The position numbers and the translations under genes were made by a program. Below, piece by piece: positions 9,415 through 17,799 of a stretch of 64,000 nt of DNA. The notes beneath the pieces were generated by a model, which had not been told where the DNA came from, ran no database searches, and was given only the letters and a program-made list of their open reading frames with translations. This DNA is from Yimella lutea. Lineage in GTDB: Bacteria; Actinomycetota; Actinomycetes; Actinomycetales; Dermatophilaceae. Numbering within the stretch: position 1 is the first letter of the stretch; every line of letters begins with the position of its first letter. The stretch spans positions 1,612,001 to 1,676,000 of the forward strand of contig NZ_VFMO01000001.1 of NCBI RefSeq assembly GCF_006715095.1, in the 5' to 3' direction.

Positions 9415-10287
9415 ATGGACGACCGCAGCCACCTGGCACACCTGCTCCGCGAGGGCGACGTGTTGGTCATGACCGGGGCCGGGCTGTCCACCGAATCCGG
9501 GCTGCCCGATTACCGCGGACCGGACGGGGTACGCCGTGTGGAGCCCATGACGGTGAGCGAGTTCCGGGCCGGAGTCGCTGCGCGGCAACGCTATTGGAGC
9601 CGGTCCTATGTCGGATGGGAGAGGTTCCGGACGGCGCGGCCCAACGAAGCGCACCGTCACCTCGCCGCGCTGGAGAAGGCGGGCCTGTTCGAGACGACGA
9701 TCACCCAGAACGTCGACGGCCTGGCCCAGCAGGCAGGGTCCCGCGATGTCATCGAGTTGCACGGCAACCTCGGGCGAGCCGTCTGCCTGAACTGCCGGGC
9801 GCTTGCCGACCGAGAGTGGATCCAGCAGCAGTTCGCCACGCGCAATCCGGTGTTCGCGCAGGACGCCGAGAGGGCGCGCGACCTGCCGCTGCGCCCGGAT
9901 GGCGACGTCGACATCGACCCCTCGCTGATCCATGACATCGAACTGGTGGTGTGCCCGACCTGTGGCAGCGACCTGCTGAAGCCGGACGTCGTGATGTTCG
10001 GCGAATCGGTACCCAAGGATCTGGTCGCCCATTGCTTCAACCGTCTCGAGCGGGCAAAGTCGCTGCTGGTGGTCGGATCCTCGCTCGGTGTGATGTCCGG
10101 CTTCCGTTTCGCGCGGCGTGCTGCCGAGCGCGACATCCCGATCGTTCTGGTCAACACCGGTTGGTCGCGAGCGGAACATCTGGCCACCAGACACGTACAC
10201 CGCCCCCTGAGCGAGGTGCTGCAGGAGGCGGTGTGGGACGTACTGGGTGACGTCGACCGGGACGCGAGCGGCGATCGACGCCGGTGA
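9415..10287 (+). CDS. Sir2 family NAD-dependent protein deacylase
   Basis: 290-residue sirtuin. It has GAGLSTESGLPDYRG (about 21-35), the form typical of class II sirtuins (SIRT4-like), the NAD-site TQNVDGL (about 96-102), catalytic His in ELHGN (H116), and a zinc site CLNC (124-127) with CPTC (180-183). Sirtuins remove acyl groups from lysines using NAD. The ATG at 9415 follows GAAGG; an ATG 18 nt upstream in frame (9397) would add six residues. The stop codon abuts the stop of the convergent lexA gene with no gap. Confidence 0.92.
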   Translation: MDDRSHLAHLLREGDVLVMTGAGLSTESGLPDYRGPDGVRRVEPMTVSEFRAGVAARQRYWSRSYVGWERFRTARPNEAHRHLAALEKAGLFETTITQNVDGLAQQAGSRDVIELHGNLGRAVCLNCRALADREWIQQQFATRNPVFAQDAERARDLPLRPDGDVDIDPSLIHDIELVVCPTCGSDLLKPDVVMFGESVPKDLVAHCFNRLERAKSLLVVGSSLGVMSGFRFARRAAERDIPIVLVNTGWSRAEHLATRHVHRPLSEVLQEAVWDVLGDVDRDASGDRRR

Positions 10288-11031
10288 TCAGACCCGCCGC
10301 AGGACGGCCGTGACCTTGCCGAGGATCACCGCGTGGTCACCGTCGATCGGGTCGTACGCCGGGTTGTGCGGCATCAGCCAGACCTTGCCGTCGCGACGCT
10401 TGAACGTCTTGACGGTGGCTTCGTTGTCGAGCATCGCGGCGACGATGTCGCCGTTGGTCGCGGTCGGCTGCTGGCGCACGACGACCCAGTCGCCGTCGCA
10501 GATTGCGGCGTCGACCATCGAGTCACCGACCACTTTGAGCAGGAACAGGTCGCCCTCACCGACGATCTGCTTGGGCAACGGGAAGACGTCCTCGACGACC
10601 TCTTCGGCCAGGATCGGCCCGCCGGCCGCGATGCGTCCGACGACGGGCACGTAGGAGGCTGCCGGACGCTGGTCGCCGGCGCCGGTCTCGTCGATGGTGG
10701 ACTCGTCGCTCGAGGTGACGCTGGAACCGCCACGCACGCCCCGCTTGTCCTGCTGGTGATCGGGGGAGATGACCTCGATCGCGCGGGGACGGTTGGGGTC
10801 ACGGCGCAGATAACCCTTGCGCTCGAGCATCGACAGTTGGTGGGCCACCGAACTCGGGCTGGTCAGGCCGACGGCCTCACCGATCTCCCGCATGCTCGGC
10901 GGGTAGCCGCGCCGGTCGACGGAGTTGCGGATCACTTCGAGGACCTTGCGCTGGCGGGTGGTCAGCGCTACGCCGCCCTCGTCGTCGGGCAGCTGGTGGA
11001 TCTTGGCCATTTCGTCTGCGTCCTTCGTCAT
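10288..11031 (-). CDS. lexA: LexA SOS repressor
   Basis: 247 residues. The N-terminal winged helix (about 24-88) begins [21 protein letters not shown] long linker precedes the S24 peptidase-like domain. The self-cleavage bond is Ala136-Gly137 in VGRIAAGGP. The catalytic dyad is Ser171 (VVGDSMVD) and Lys208 (ATVKTF). LexA represses the DNA-damage regulon and is cleaved when RecA forms filaments on single-stranded DNA. The neighbourhood lexA / divergent LysM protein / nrdR matches mycobacteria (Rv2720, Rv2719c, Rv2718c). MAKIHQ at residue 8 is an alternative start. It is probably autoregulated through the palindromes upstream. Confidence 0.96.
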   Translation of the reverse strand: MTKDADEMAKIHQLPDDEGGVALTTRQRKVLEVIRNSVDRRGYPPSMREIGEAVGLTSPSSVAHQLSMLERKGYLRRDPNRPRAIEVISPDHQQDKRGVRGGSSVTSSDESTIDETGAGDQRPAASYVPVVGRIAAGGPILAEEVVEDVFPLPKQIVGEGDLFLLKVVGDSMVDAAICDGDWVVVRQQPTATNGDIVAAMLDNEATVKTFKRRDGKVWLMPHNPAYDPIDGDHAVILGKVTAVLRRV

Positions 11032-11189
11032 GCCGTCGGTGAGGTGGTGCGGGCGGGTCGATCGGTACGGCCCTTCATGCCCCGGGTGATGCGTCCTGGA
11101 CGACCGATGAAGCTGCTGTCGGCGAGCCGTGCAGCGCTCTTTCGAAGGAGGTTGTCGGTGGTCGGTGCCAGGCTGCGGAGCATGGAAAG

Positions 11190-11218
11190 AGGCTATGCGG
11201 CTCGGACACAGTTTTCAA
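11190..11218 (-). promoter_or_regulatory. Predicted lexA promoter
   Basis: On the minus strand TTGAAA (-35, at 11213-11218) and TAGCCT (-10, at 11190-11195) are separated by exactly 17 bp. The -35 overlaps the LexA-like palindrome at 11215-11230, the position expected for autorepression. The predicted 5' leader of lexA would be about 150 nt. Confidence 0.5.
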
Positions 11219-11230
11219 ACATTTGTACGA
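11215..11230. promoter_or_regulatory. LexA box-like palindrome 1
   Basis: TCAAACATTTGTACGA differs from the mycobacterial-type SOS box TCGAACAYRTGTTCGA at only a few positions and keeps the central ACA..TGT symmetry. It overlaps the predicted lexA -35 element, so it is the likely autoregulatory site. Confidence 0.6.
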
Positions 11231-11267
11231 GGCGTGTCTCGCATCATTCGAACAGCCGTGCTATACA

Positions 11268-11299
11268 TCGTACAGACGTTCTATCGCACACGTGTGCGA
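11268..11299. promoter_or_regulatory. Two abutting LexA box-like palindromes
   Basis: TCGTACAGACGTTCTA (11268-11283) is an imperfect box. It is followed directly by TCGCACACGTGTGCGA (11284-11299), a perfect 16-bp palindrome that departs from TCGAACACGTGTTCGA only at the symmetric positions 4 and 13. They lie 45-76 nt before the LysM gene start, where a repressor would block its promoter. A further half-site, TCGAACA, is nearby at 11248-11254. Confidence 0.6.
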
Positions 11300-11343
11300 A
11301 GGAGAACTTGATCCGGCGCCTCGCGCCAGGGACGGAGAACATC

Positions 11344-11724
11344 ATGAGTGCAGTTGCTCGCTGGGATCAGCCGCGTGTGGTCCGCACACCGCAGCGCCGG
11401 CGTCACCTGACCCTCGTGCCGTCGAACCAGCCGGTCGCGCGACTCGGCCGGGACGAGGTTCGGCTCACCATGCGCGGCCGTCGCGTGCTCGCCGCGCTCG
11501 TGCTCACCACCCTGATCGCGGCGGGCTGGGGTGCCGGGCGGGCCTTCGCCTCCTCGCCGTCGGCGACGCAGTTGGTGGTGCAGCCGGGGCAGACGCTGTC
11601 CGAGGTTGCGCACCAGGCCTACCCGCAGTTGCCGGTCGCCGAAGCGGTCGTGCGCCTTCAGCTCGCGAACGACCTCAATACTCTGCATGTCCACCCGGGC
11701 CAGTCGTTGACGGCTCCTCGCTGA
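11344..11724 (+). CDS. LysM-domain membrane protein, probable SOS-induced division inhibitor
   Basis: 126 residues: a basic cytoplasmic N-terminus, one membrane segment (about 47-65) and a C-terminal LysM peptidoglycan-binding domain (about 77-124, VVQPGQTLSEVAHQAYPQL). Size, topology and position divergent from lexA match YneA of Bacillus, DivS of Corynebacterium and ChiZ (Rv2719c) of Mycobacterium, which delay cell division during the SOS response. That function is inferred from synteny and architecture. The ATG follows ACGGAGAAC. LexA-like palindromes lie just upstream and a strong hairpin follows the gene. Confidence 0.82.
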   Translation: MSAVARWDQPRVVRTPQRRRHLTLVPSNQPVARLGRDEVRLTMRGRRVLAALVLTTLIAAGWGAGRAFASSPSATQLVVQPGQTLSEVAHQAYPQLPVAEAVVRLQLANDLNTLHVHPGQSLTAPR

Positions 11725-11744
11725 CGACGACTTCGCTCCCATGG

Positions 11745-11780
11745 CGCGCCCCGTCTCCCGATCGTCGGGAACGGGGCGCG
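11745..11780 (+). terminator. Hairpin terminator after the LysM gene
   Basis: CGCGCCCCGT (11745-11754) and ACGGGGCGCG (11771-11780) form a perfect 10-bp stem, with further pairing (TCCCGA/TCGGGA) inside. There is no T-tract, as is common for actinobacterial terminators. Confidence 0.6.
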
Positions 11781-11916
11781 GGTGTGTCACGGGGCCTCGC
11801 GACCAGTTCGCGAACGCCTCGGCGCCGTGACCAGCACGTTTGGTGAACGTGCCGGATCGGCGGAGAGACTTTCCGATCCCCACCTTGCATCTTGGGGTCG
11901 AAGCGGAATAACATCC

Positions 11917-11958
11917 CTACATCTAGTAGTTACACCGATGTAAGTTGTCCACATGTAG
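11917..11958. promoter_or_regulatory. Tandem NrdR boxes
   Basis: CTACATCTAG (11917-11926) matches 8 of 10 positions of the NrdR-box core CWATATATWG. CCACATGTAG (11949-11958) matches 7 of 10. The two are offset by 32 bp, about three helical turns, and paired NrdR boxes are known to be spaced by whole turns. They lie about 150 nt upstream of nrdR, so NrdR probably represses its own gene and nrdJ. The rest of the gap down to nrdR shows no other signal. Confidence 0.6.
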
Positions 11959-12104
11959 GTCCCCAGGATCTCAACAGGAATGACGGGCTTCTTCACCGGT
12001 TATCCACAAGAACATCCCCAATCGGGCCGATCAAGGCCTCGTGGCCCGGGCATTCCTATGCCCTTGCGAGCCGAACCGACCCGGATCATCACCAGGAGGT
12101 GACC

Positions 12105-12653
12105 ATGCACTGCCCGTTCTGCCGACACGACGACTCCCGGGTCGTCGACAGCCGCAGCAGTGATGACGGCACCTCCATCAAACGGCGTCGCCAGTGCCCG
12201 TCGTGCGGCAAGCGGTTCTCCACCATGGAGACCGCCGGCCTCACGGTGGTCAAGCGGTCCGGCGCCAGCGAACCGTTCTCCCGGCAGAAGGTGCTCGTGG
12301 GCGTCCGCAAGGCCTGCCAGGGCCGGCCGGTGTCCGAGGACCAGCTCGCCCTGCTGGCGCAGGAGGTGGAGGAGAGCATCCGCTCCGGCGGCGCGGCCGA
12401 GATCGACGCGCACGACGTGGGACTGGCGATTCTCGGCCCGCTGCGCACGCTCGACGAGGTGGCCTACCTGCGGTTCGCGTCCGTCTACCAGGCGTTCGAC
12501 GATCTCGACGACTTCGAGGCAGCCATCGCCCTGTTGCGCGCCGAACGCGATCTCAGCTCGACCGACGGGGCCGGTCACCAGGCCGCAGCTCGAACAGGCG
12601 ACGAGGCTGTCGGTGGTCGGGTTCAGACTGATCGAACCGTGACCGACCGCTGA
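12105..12653 (+). CDS. nrdR: Transcriptional repressor NrdR
   Basis: 182 residues. The N-terminal zinc ribbon has C3, C6, C31 and C34 (MHCPFC...QCPSCGKRF), followed by an ATP-cone domain at about 46-136 ([20 protein letters not shown]). NrdR senses ATP/dATP and represses ribonucleotide reductase genes. The ATG follows AGGAGGTGACC, a strong ribosome site. The C-terminal tail beyond about 150 is low complexity and longer than the roughly 150-residue norm. It is 86 nt upstream of nrdJ, its expected target, and probably in the same transcript. Confidence 0.95.
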   Translation: MHCPFCRHDDSRVVDSRSSDDGTSIKRRRQCPSCGKRFSTMETAGLTVVKRSGASEPFSRQKVLVGVRKACQGRPVSEDQLALLAQEVEESIRSGGAAEIDAHDVGLAILGPLRTLDEVAYLRFASVYQAFDDLDDFEAAIALLRAERDLSSTDGAGHQAAARTGDEAVGGRVQTDRTVTDR

Positions 12654-12739
12654 CCGCCGGCACGCGCACCACCGATTTCCAAGCAATCACACGCAGATCC
12701 ACAACCGGCATCACACCCAGAAGCCCACGGAGGAGCATC

Positions 12740-15601
12740 ATGACGGAGACGACCAACGCACGCTCGCGCACGCGCAAGAGCGGCAAGGGTGTGAAGGTGG
12801 AACGCATCTTCACCACCCCGGGCGTGCATCCCTATGACGAGGTCACCTGGGAGCGTCGCGACGTCGTTCAGCAGAACTGGAAGACCGGCGAGACGATCTT
12901 CGAGCAGCGTGGCGTGGAGTTCCCCGACTTCTGGTCGCTGAACGCGTCCACGATCGTCACCACGAAGTACTTCCGCGGCGCACTCGGCACCGAGGCCCGT
13001 GAGACGAGCCTCAAGCAGCTCATCGACCGTGTCGTGCTGACCTACGTCAAGGCCGGCAAGGAGTTCGGCTACTTCGCCACCGACGACGACGCGACGCTGT
13101 TCGAGCACGAGCTCACCTGGTCGCTGCTGCACCAGGTCTTCAGCTTCAACTCCCCGGTGTGGTTCAACGTCGGCACCAAGAGCCCCCAGCAGGTCTCGGC
13201 GTGCTTCATCCTCGCCGTCGACGATTCGATGGACTCGATCCTCAACTGGTACAAGGAGGAGGGCTTCATCTTCAAGGGCGGCTCCGGTGCCGGCCTGAAC
13301 CTCTCGCGGATCCGTTCCTCCAAGGAGTTGTTGTCCAGCGGCGGCACCGCCAGCGGCCCGGTCAGCTTCATGCGTGGCGCCGACGCCTCCGCCGGCACCA
13401 TCAAGTCCGGTGGCGCCACCCGCCGCGCGGCGAAGATGGTCGTGCTCGACGTCGACCACCCCGACATCGAGGAGTTCATCGAGACCAAGGCGCGCGAGGA
13501 AGACAAGATCCGTGCGCTGCGCGACGCCGGTTTCGACATGGACCTCGGCGGCAAGGACATCCACTCGGTCCAGTACCAGAACGCCAACAACTCCGTCCGG
13601 GTCAGCGACGAGTTCATGCGTGCGGTCGAGGACGGTAAGCCGTTCGGTCTGCGTGCCCGCGGCACCGGTGAGGTCATCGAGGAAGTCGACGCCCGCGAGC
13701 TGTTCGACAAGATCAACAAGGCCGCGTGGGAGTGCGCCGACCCGGGTGTGCAGTACGACGACACCATCAACGCGTGGCACACCAACCCCGAGTCGGGGCG
13801 CATCACCGCGTCCAACCCGTGCTCGGAGTACATGTCGCTCGACAACTCCTCCTGCAACCTCGCGAGCCTCAACCTGCTGAAGTTCCTGAAGGAAGACGAC
13901 ACCTTCGACGTGCCGACCTTCCAGAAGGTCGTCGAGATGGTCATCACCGCGATGGACATCTCCATCTGCTTCGCCGACTTCCCGACCGAGGCGATCGGCA
14001 AGACCACCGTCGACTACCGCCAGCTCGGCATCGGTTACGCCAACCTCGGTGCGCTGCTGATGGCCACCGGCCACGGCTACGAGTCCGAAGGTGGCCGCAG
14101 CCTCGCCGCTGCCATCACCTCGCTGCTCACCGGCGCGGCCTACAAGCGGTCTGCCGAGATCGCCGGTGTCGTCGGTTCCTACGCCGGCTACGCCCGCAAC
14201 GCCGAGGCGCACAGGAAGGTCATGCGCAAGCACCAGGCCGCCAACGACCAGGTGCGCACGCTCGACACGATGGACGCCAACATCCACCGCGCCGCGACGA
14301 AGGCGTGGGCCGATGTCATCGAGCTCGGGGAGAAGAACGGTTACCGCAACGCGCAGGCCTCGGTGCTCGCGCCGACCGGCACCATCGGCTTCATGATGGA
14401 CTGCGACACCACCGGTATCGAGCCCGACTTCTCGCTGGTGAAGTTCAAGAAGCTCGTCGGTGGCGGCTCGATGCAGATCGTCAACCAGACCATCCCGCGG
14501 GCGCTGAAGAAGCTCGGCTACCAGGGCGAGCAGATCGAGGCGATCGTCGAGCACATCGCCAACAACGGTCACGTCATCGACGCACCGGGTCTGAAGACCG
14601 AGCACTACGAGGTCTTCGACTGCGCGATGGGCGAGCGCGCGATCAGCCCGATGGGCCACGTCCGCATGATGGCGGCCTGCCAGCCGTTCCTGTCGGGTGC
14701 GATCTCCAAGACGGTCAACCTGCCGGAGACGGCGACCGTCGAGGAGATCGCCGAGGTCCACTTGGAGGGCTGGAAGCTCGGCCTGAAGGCGCTCGCGGTC
14801 TACCGCGACAACTGCAAGGTCGGCCAGCCGCTGTCCGACGGCAAGGCCAAGGCCAAGCCGGTGCAGGATGCCGCCGAGCCGGAGAAAGTCGTCGAGTACC
14901 GCCCGATCCGTCGTCGCCTGCCCAAGCGTCGCAGCAGCCAGACCACCTCGTTCGCGGTCGGTGGCGCCGAGGGTTACCTCACCGCCAGCACCTACGACAA
15001 CGGTGAACTGGGTGAACTGTTCCTGAAGTTCGGCAAGCAGGGTTCGACCCTCGCCGGCGTGATGGACGCGTTCTCGATCGCCGTCTCGGTCGCGCTGCAG
15101 TACGGCGTGCCGCTGGAGACCTACGTCGAGAAGTTCACCAACATGCGCTTCGAGCCGGCCGGTATGACCGACGACCCGGACGTGCGGATGGCGCAGTCGA
15201 TCATGGACTACGTGTTCCGTCGCCTGGCGCTGGACCACCTGGACTTCGAGACGCGTTCGTTCATGGGGATCCACAGCGCCGAGGAGCGCGCCCGCCAGCT
15301 CGAGACCGGCTCGTACGCCTCGAACGAGGGCGACGACGTGGAGGGCGAACTGGAGAACTTCTCCCAGTCGGCCGCCACCAAGGAGGCACCGAAGGTGTCC
15401 GCCGCGCAGGCGAGCTCCGGCGCCGGTGCTGCCGACGTGCGTGAGGTCTCCCCGGAGATTCACTCCTCGGCCGAGCTGATGGAGAAGTTCCAGGGCAAGG
15501 CCGCCGACGCTCCGATGTGCATGACCTGTGGCACGAAGATGCGTCCGGCCGGTAGCTGCTACGTCTGCGAGGGTTGCGGAAGCACCTCCGGCTGCAGCTG
15601 A
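12740..15601 (+). CDS. nrdJ: Adenosylcobalamin-dependent ribonucleotide reductase (class II)
   Basis: 953 residues. It reduces ribonucleotides to deoxyribonucleotides with a B12-generated thiyl radical and needs no oxygen. The active-site motif NPCSEY gives the radical Cys361 and Glu363; Cys155 (VSACFIL) is a likely member of the redox disulfide. PTGTIGFMMDCDTTGIEPDF lies near residue 545. The C-terminus ends in a Cys-rich zinc-ribbon-like tail (C927, C930, C940, C943, C946, C952), typical of the long actinobacterial NrdJ. Start follows CACGGAGGAGCATC. It follows nrdR and is closed by a strong hairpin. No class I nrd gene is in the window. Confidence 0.96.
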   Translation: MTETTNARSRTRKSGKGVKVERIFTTPGVHPYDEVTWERRDVVQQNWKTGETIFEQRGVEFPDFWSLNASTIVTTKYFRGALGTEARETSLKQLIDRVVLTYVKAGKEFGYFATDDDATLFEHELTWSLLHQVFSFNSPVWFNVGTKSPQQVSACFILAVDDSMDSILNWYKEEGFIFKGGSGAGLNLSRIRSSKELLSSGGTASGPVSFMRGADASAGTIKSGGATRRAAKMVVLDVDHPDIEEFIETKAREEDKIRALRDAGFDMDLGGKDIHSVQYQNANNSVRVSDEFMRAVEDGKPFGLRARGTGEVIEEVDARELFDKINKAAWECADPGVQYDDTINAWHTNPESGRITASNPCSEYMSLDNSSCNLASLNLLKFLKEDDTFDVPTFQKVVEMVITAMDISICFADFPTEAIGKTTVDYRQLGIGYANLGALLMATGHGYESEGGRSLAAAITSLLTGAAYKRSAEIAGVVGSYAGYARNAEAHRKVMRKHQAANDQVRTLDTMDANIHRAATKAWADVIELGEKNGYRNAQASVLAPTGTIGFMMDCDTTGIEPDFSLVKFKKLVGGGSMQIVNQTIPRALKKLGYQGEQIEAIVEHIANNGHVIDAPGLKTEHYEVFDCAMGERAISPMGHVRMMAACQPFLSGAISKTVNLPETATVEEIAEVHLEGWKLGLKALAVYRDNCKVGQPLSDGKAKAKPVQDAAEPEKVVEYRPIRRRLPKRRSSQTTSFAVGGAEGYLTASTYDNGELGELFLKFGKQGSTLAGVMDAFSIAVSVALQYGVPLETYVEKFTNMRFEPAGMTDDPDVRMAQSIMDYVFRRLALDHLDFETRSFMGIHSAEERARQLETGSYASNEGDDVEGELENFSQSAATKEAPKVSAAQASSGAGAADVREVSPEIHSSAELMEKFQGKAADAPMCMTCGTKMRPAGSCYVCEGCGSTSGCS

Positions 15602-15612
15602 GCCGAGGGCGA

Positions 15613-15638
15613 AGGGCCGCCGGTTTTCCGGCGGCCCT
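15613..15638 (+). terminator. Terminator after nrdJ
   Basis: AGGGCCGCCGG and CCGGCGGCCCT form a perfect 11-bp stem with a TTTT loop, 12 nt after the nrdJ stop codon. Confidence 0.75.
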
Positions 15639-15675
15639 CCGTCATGTCGTGAGTCTGTCGGGAAACGGTTGCGAC

Positions 15676-16470
15676 TCAGCGCTTTCGGGCGTATCGCTCC
15701 AGTTCGTCGGCTGCCTTGGTAGCCAGACTGCGCACCCCCGAGATGGTCGGTCCGCCCGATGCGAGCACGACGATCACTTGGTCGCCCTCTGGGGCCGGGG
15801 AGTACCAGGTGCCGTTCTCGACGCCTCCCAGCGCACCGCTCTTGAACCACACCGTCGTCCAGGCGCGCGGCGCGGTGAACCCGGGTGAGGGCACCGCCAT
15901 GATCTGCGAGGCGAGGGTGGAACGGGACGCTTTCGCGCGGGTGTGGAGCGCCACCCAGGCCCGGGCAACGTCTCGGAGCTTGCGGAATAGCCCAGACCGC
16001 TGCGCCAGGAGCCACCGATCGAGAAGTCGGGGCCACTCGCGTCAGCACGGCGGGAGGGTACGATCAGTTGCCGCCGACTGGTCCCAGCGCAGCCTGCCCG
16101 CCCTGATCGCGTCCAGCAGCGCGATCATCACGTACAGCTTGGTGACCGACGCGATCGGCCGGGTGTCCACGGGTCCGCTGCGGTGCACGATCTGCAACTG
16201 ACCGGACGGCGTGACGAAGCCGGCCAACAGCGCGACGTCCTGGGCGACCCTACGGGCGGCGCCGTCGACCGACCGCCAGGCATTCCGGTCGACGCCGGGC
16301 GCGGAGACAACAGCCGGCGCCGGCGAAGACGCAGGGCGAGAGGTCGATCTCAACGGGACAGTGGACGTCGTGGGTGGGGGAGTCGGGTCACCATCGCCGA
16401 CGGAGCAACCGGCCACCAGGGCGACGACCACGCCCAGCGCGGGGCACGTCAGGCGACGGCTCGTCCTCAT
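15676..16470 (-). pseudogene. Decayed beta-lactamase-like serine hydrolase lipoprotein
   Basis: The 5' part (16470 down to 16042) encodes a lipoprotein signal ending LVAGC, a Pro/Ser/Thr-rich linker and the catalytic SxxK as SVTK (108-111) in IASVTKLYVMIALLDAIRAG, then stops. The family resumes in another frame (FSIGGSWRSGLGYS, near 16030-15985) and returns to the first frame at KLRDVARAWVALHTR, continuing to the KTG-type motif FKSG and VENGTWYSP. SxxK and KSG are only about 102 residues apart instead of about 160 in class A enzymes, and the SDN and Glu166-loop region is absent. The gene therefore has two frame changes and an internal deletion and should not make an active hydrolase. A sequencing error could explain the frame changes but not the missing segment. 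Confidence 0.75.
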
Positions 16471-16536
16471 CGCGTCCTCATCGTGTCGACCCTACAAGGA
16501 CACAAGCGCACGTACTGGCGAGTAGCATCGCGAACG

Positions 16537-17790
16537 ATGACAACCAAGACGAAGTCCGGGACGACCTCGCGCGCCGAGACGGCGGGCGAGGACGCGCGTG
16601 GTTTCGTCGCGGGCCTACGCGATGCCCACGGGTCGACGACCACGAAGATCTTCGGTCGGGCGCGCTCCCTGCTCGGGCCTGTCGTCACACCGCTCGAGCT
16701 CGCCCACGATGTCGTCCTCTCCGGCACCTACAGCTCACTGGAACTGGCACTCGACGTCGCCGGAGTTGTCGCACGTCCGGCCGCGGGATTCGTTGCGGGA
16801 CAAGTTCCCTCTCGGGTGGTGAAACGCCGGGCGACGTCGGTGGCGGCCTTCGTCCAAGGCCTCACCGGAGACCGGCTGGTCGACGTCGACCTGCCGATCT
16901 CGTACCCGATGACCTTGCGACGTTCCGGCTACGACGTGCCGATCACCAAGGCAGGTCTGTCGAACGCCTACCCGGACGCGTCCTCGAACCTCGTCGTGTT
17001 CGTCCACGGTTTCGTGGGTACCGAGCAGATGTGGAAGCGGCGCGCGAGCCGCGACGACGAGGGCCGCCGACTCTCCTACGGCCGCCGCCTCGAATCGCTC
17101 GGTGACTGGTCGGCGGTGTGGGTGCGCTACAACACCGGCCAGCGCGTCTCGACCAACGGCCGCGACCTCGGCCGCATGCTCGCCCGACTCGTCGCACGCT
17201 GGCCAGTCCCGGTCGATCGGGTGGTGCTGGTCGGCCACTCGATGGGCGGACTGGTCGTGCACAGCGCGCTGCTCCAGGCTGCGCCGGACGCGCCGTGGGC
17301 GGGCCTGGTCACCGACACCGTGTCGCTCGGCACCCCCTACCACGGAGCCCTGCTGGAGAAGAGCGTGAATGTCGTGGCGAAGGAGTTCGACAACCACCGG
17401 GCGACCCGTTGGGCCGGCGGGGTGCTCAGATTCCGAAGCCAGGGCATCAAGGATCTGCGCCACGGCAACCTCGTGGAGGCGGACTGGAAGGGCTTCGATC
17501 CCGACGATCCGGAGGATCACCGGGCCCGCGACCGCAGGCACCTGCACCCGATCCGACACCTCGCGGTCGTCGGGATGATCGCGCCGCAGCCGCACGCGTG
17601 GTGGGGCCGTCCGCTGGGTGACGGCATGGTGTCGCGGTCCTCGGCTGCGGGCCTTGAGGGCGAGACCTGGGACACCGCGTACGTCGGCGGTGTCAACCAC
17701 ATGGATCTGCTCAACCACCCGAAGGTCTACAACGTCCTCGCCGAGCGCCTCGGGGTGAAACAGCTCCCTTTGCGTCACCCGGGCGACTAA
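16537..17790 (+). CDS. Alpha/beta hydrolase, lipase/PGAP1-like
   Basis: 417 residues. After about 150 residues of helical N-terminal region comes an alpha/beta-hydrolase fold with oxyanion-hole HGF (about 156) and nucleophile elbow GHSMGG with Ser235. Asp362 (PLGDGMVS) and His388 (GGVNHMDLL) are the likely rest of the triad. The stretch SLGTPYHGALLEK is typical of PGAP1-like and triacylglycerol lipases. No signal peptide is visible, so it is probably cytoplasmic or membrane-associated. It lies 9 nt before plsC, suggesting co-transcription and a lipid-related role; the substrate is unknown. Confidence 0.82.
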   Translation: MTTKTKSGTTSRAETAGEDARGFVAGLRDAHGSTTTKIFGRARSLLGPVVTPLELAHDVVLSGTYSSLELALDVAGVVARPAAGFVAGQVPSRVVKRRATSVAAFVQGLTGDRLVDVDLPISYPMTLRRSGYDVPITKAGLSNAYPDASSNLVVFVHGFVGTEQMWKRRASRDDEGRRLSYGRRLESLGDWSAVWVRYNTGQRVSTNGRDLGRMLARLVARWPVPVDRVVLVGHSMGGLVVHSALLQAAPDAPWAGLVTDTVSLGTPYHGALLEKSVNVVAKEFDNHRATRWAGGVLRFRSQGIKDLRHGNLVEADWKGFDPDDPEDHRARDRRHLHPIRHLAVVGMIAPQPHAWWGRPLGDGMVSRSSAAGLEGETWDTAYVGGVNHMDLLNHPKVYNVLAERLGVKQLPLRHPGD

Positions 17791-17799
17791 CCTCACAGC

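Noticed and set aside
9147..9491. Small minus-strand frame between the LysR and sirtuin genes
   Set aside because: It runs into the sirtuin gene, lacks a ribosome site and has no recognisable domain.
12654..12739. Possible cobalamin riboswitch before nrdJ
   Set aside because: The gap is only 86 bp and shows no B12-box-like sequence.
12623..16048. 1141-codon open frame on the minus strand opposite nrdJ
   Set aside because: Its composition (Arg, Leu, Gly, Val, His) is the usual antisense shadow of a GC-rich gene, and nrdJ on the plus strand is unmistakable.
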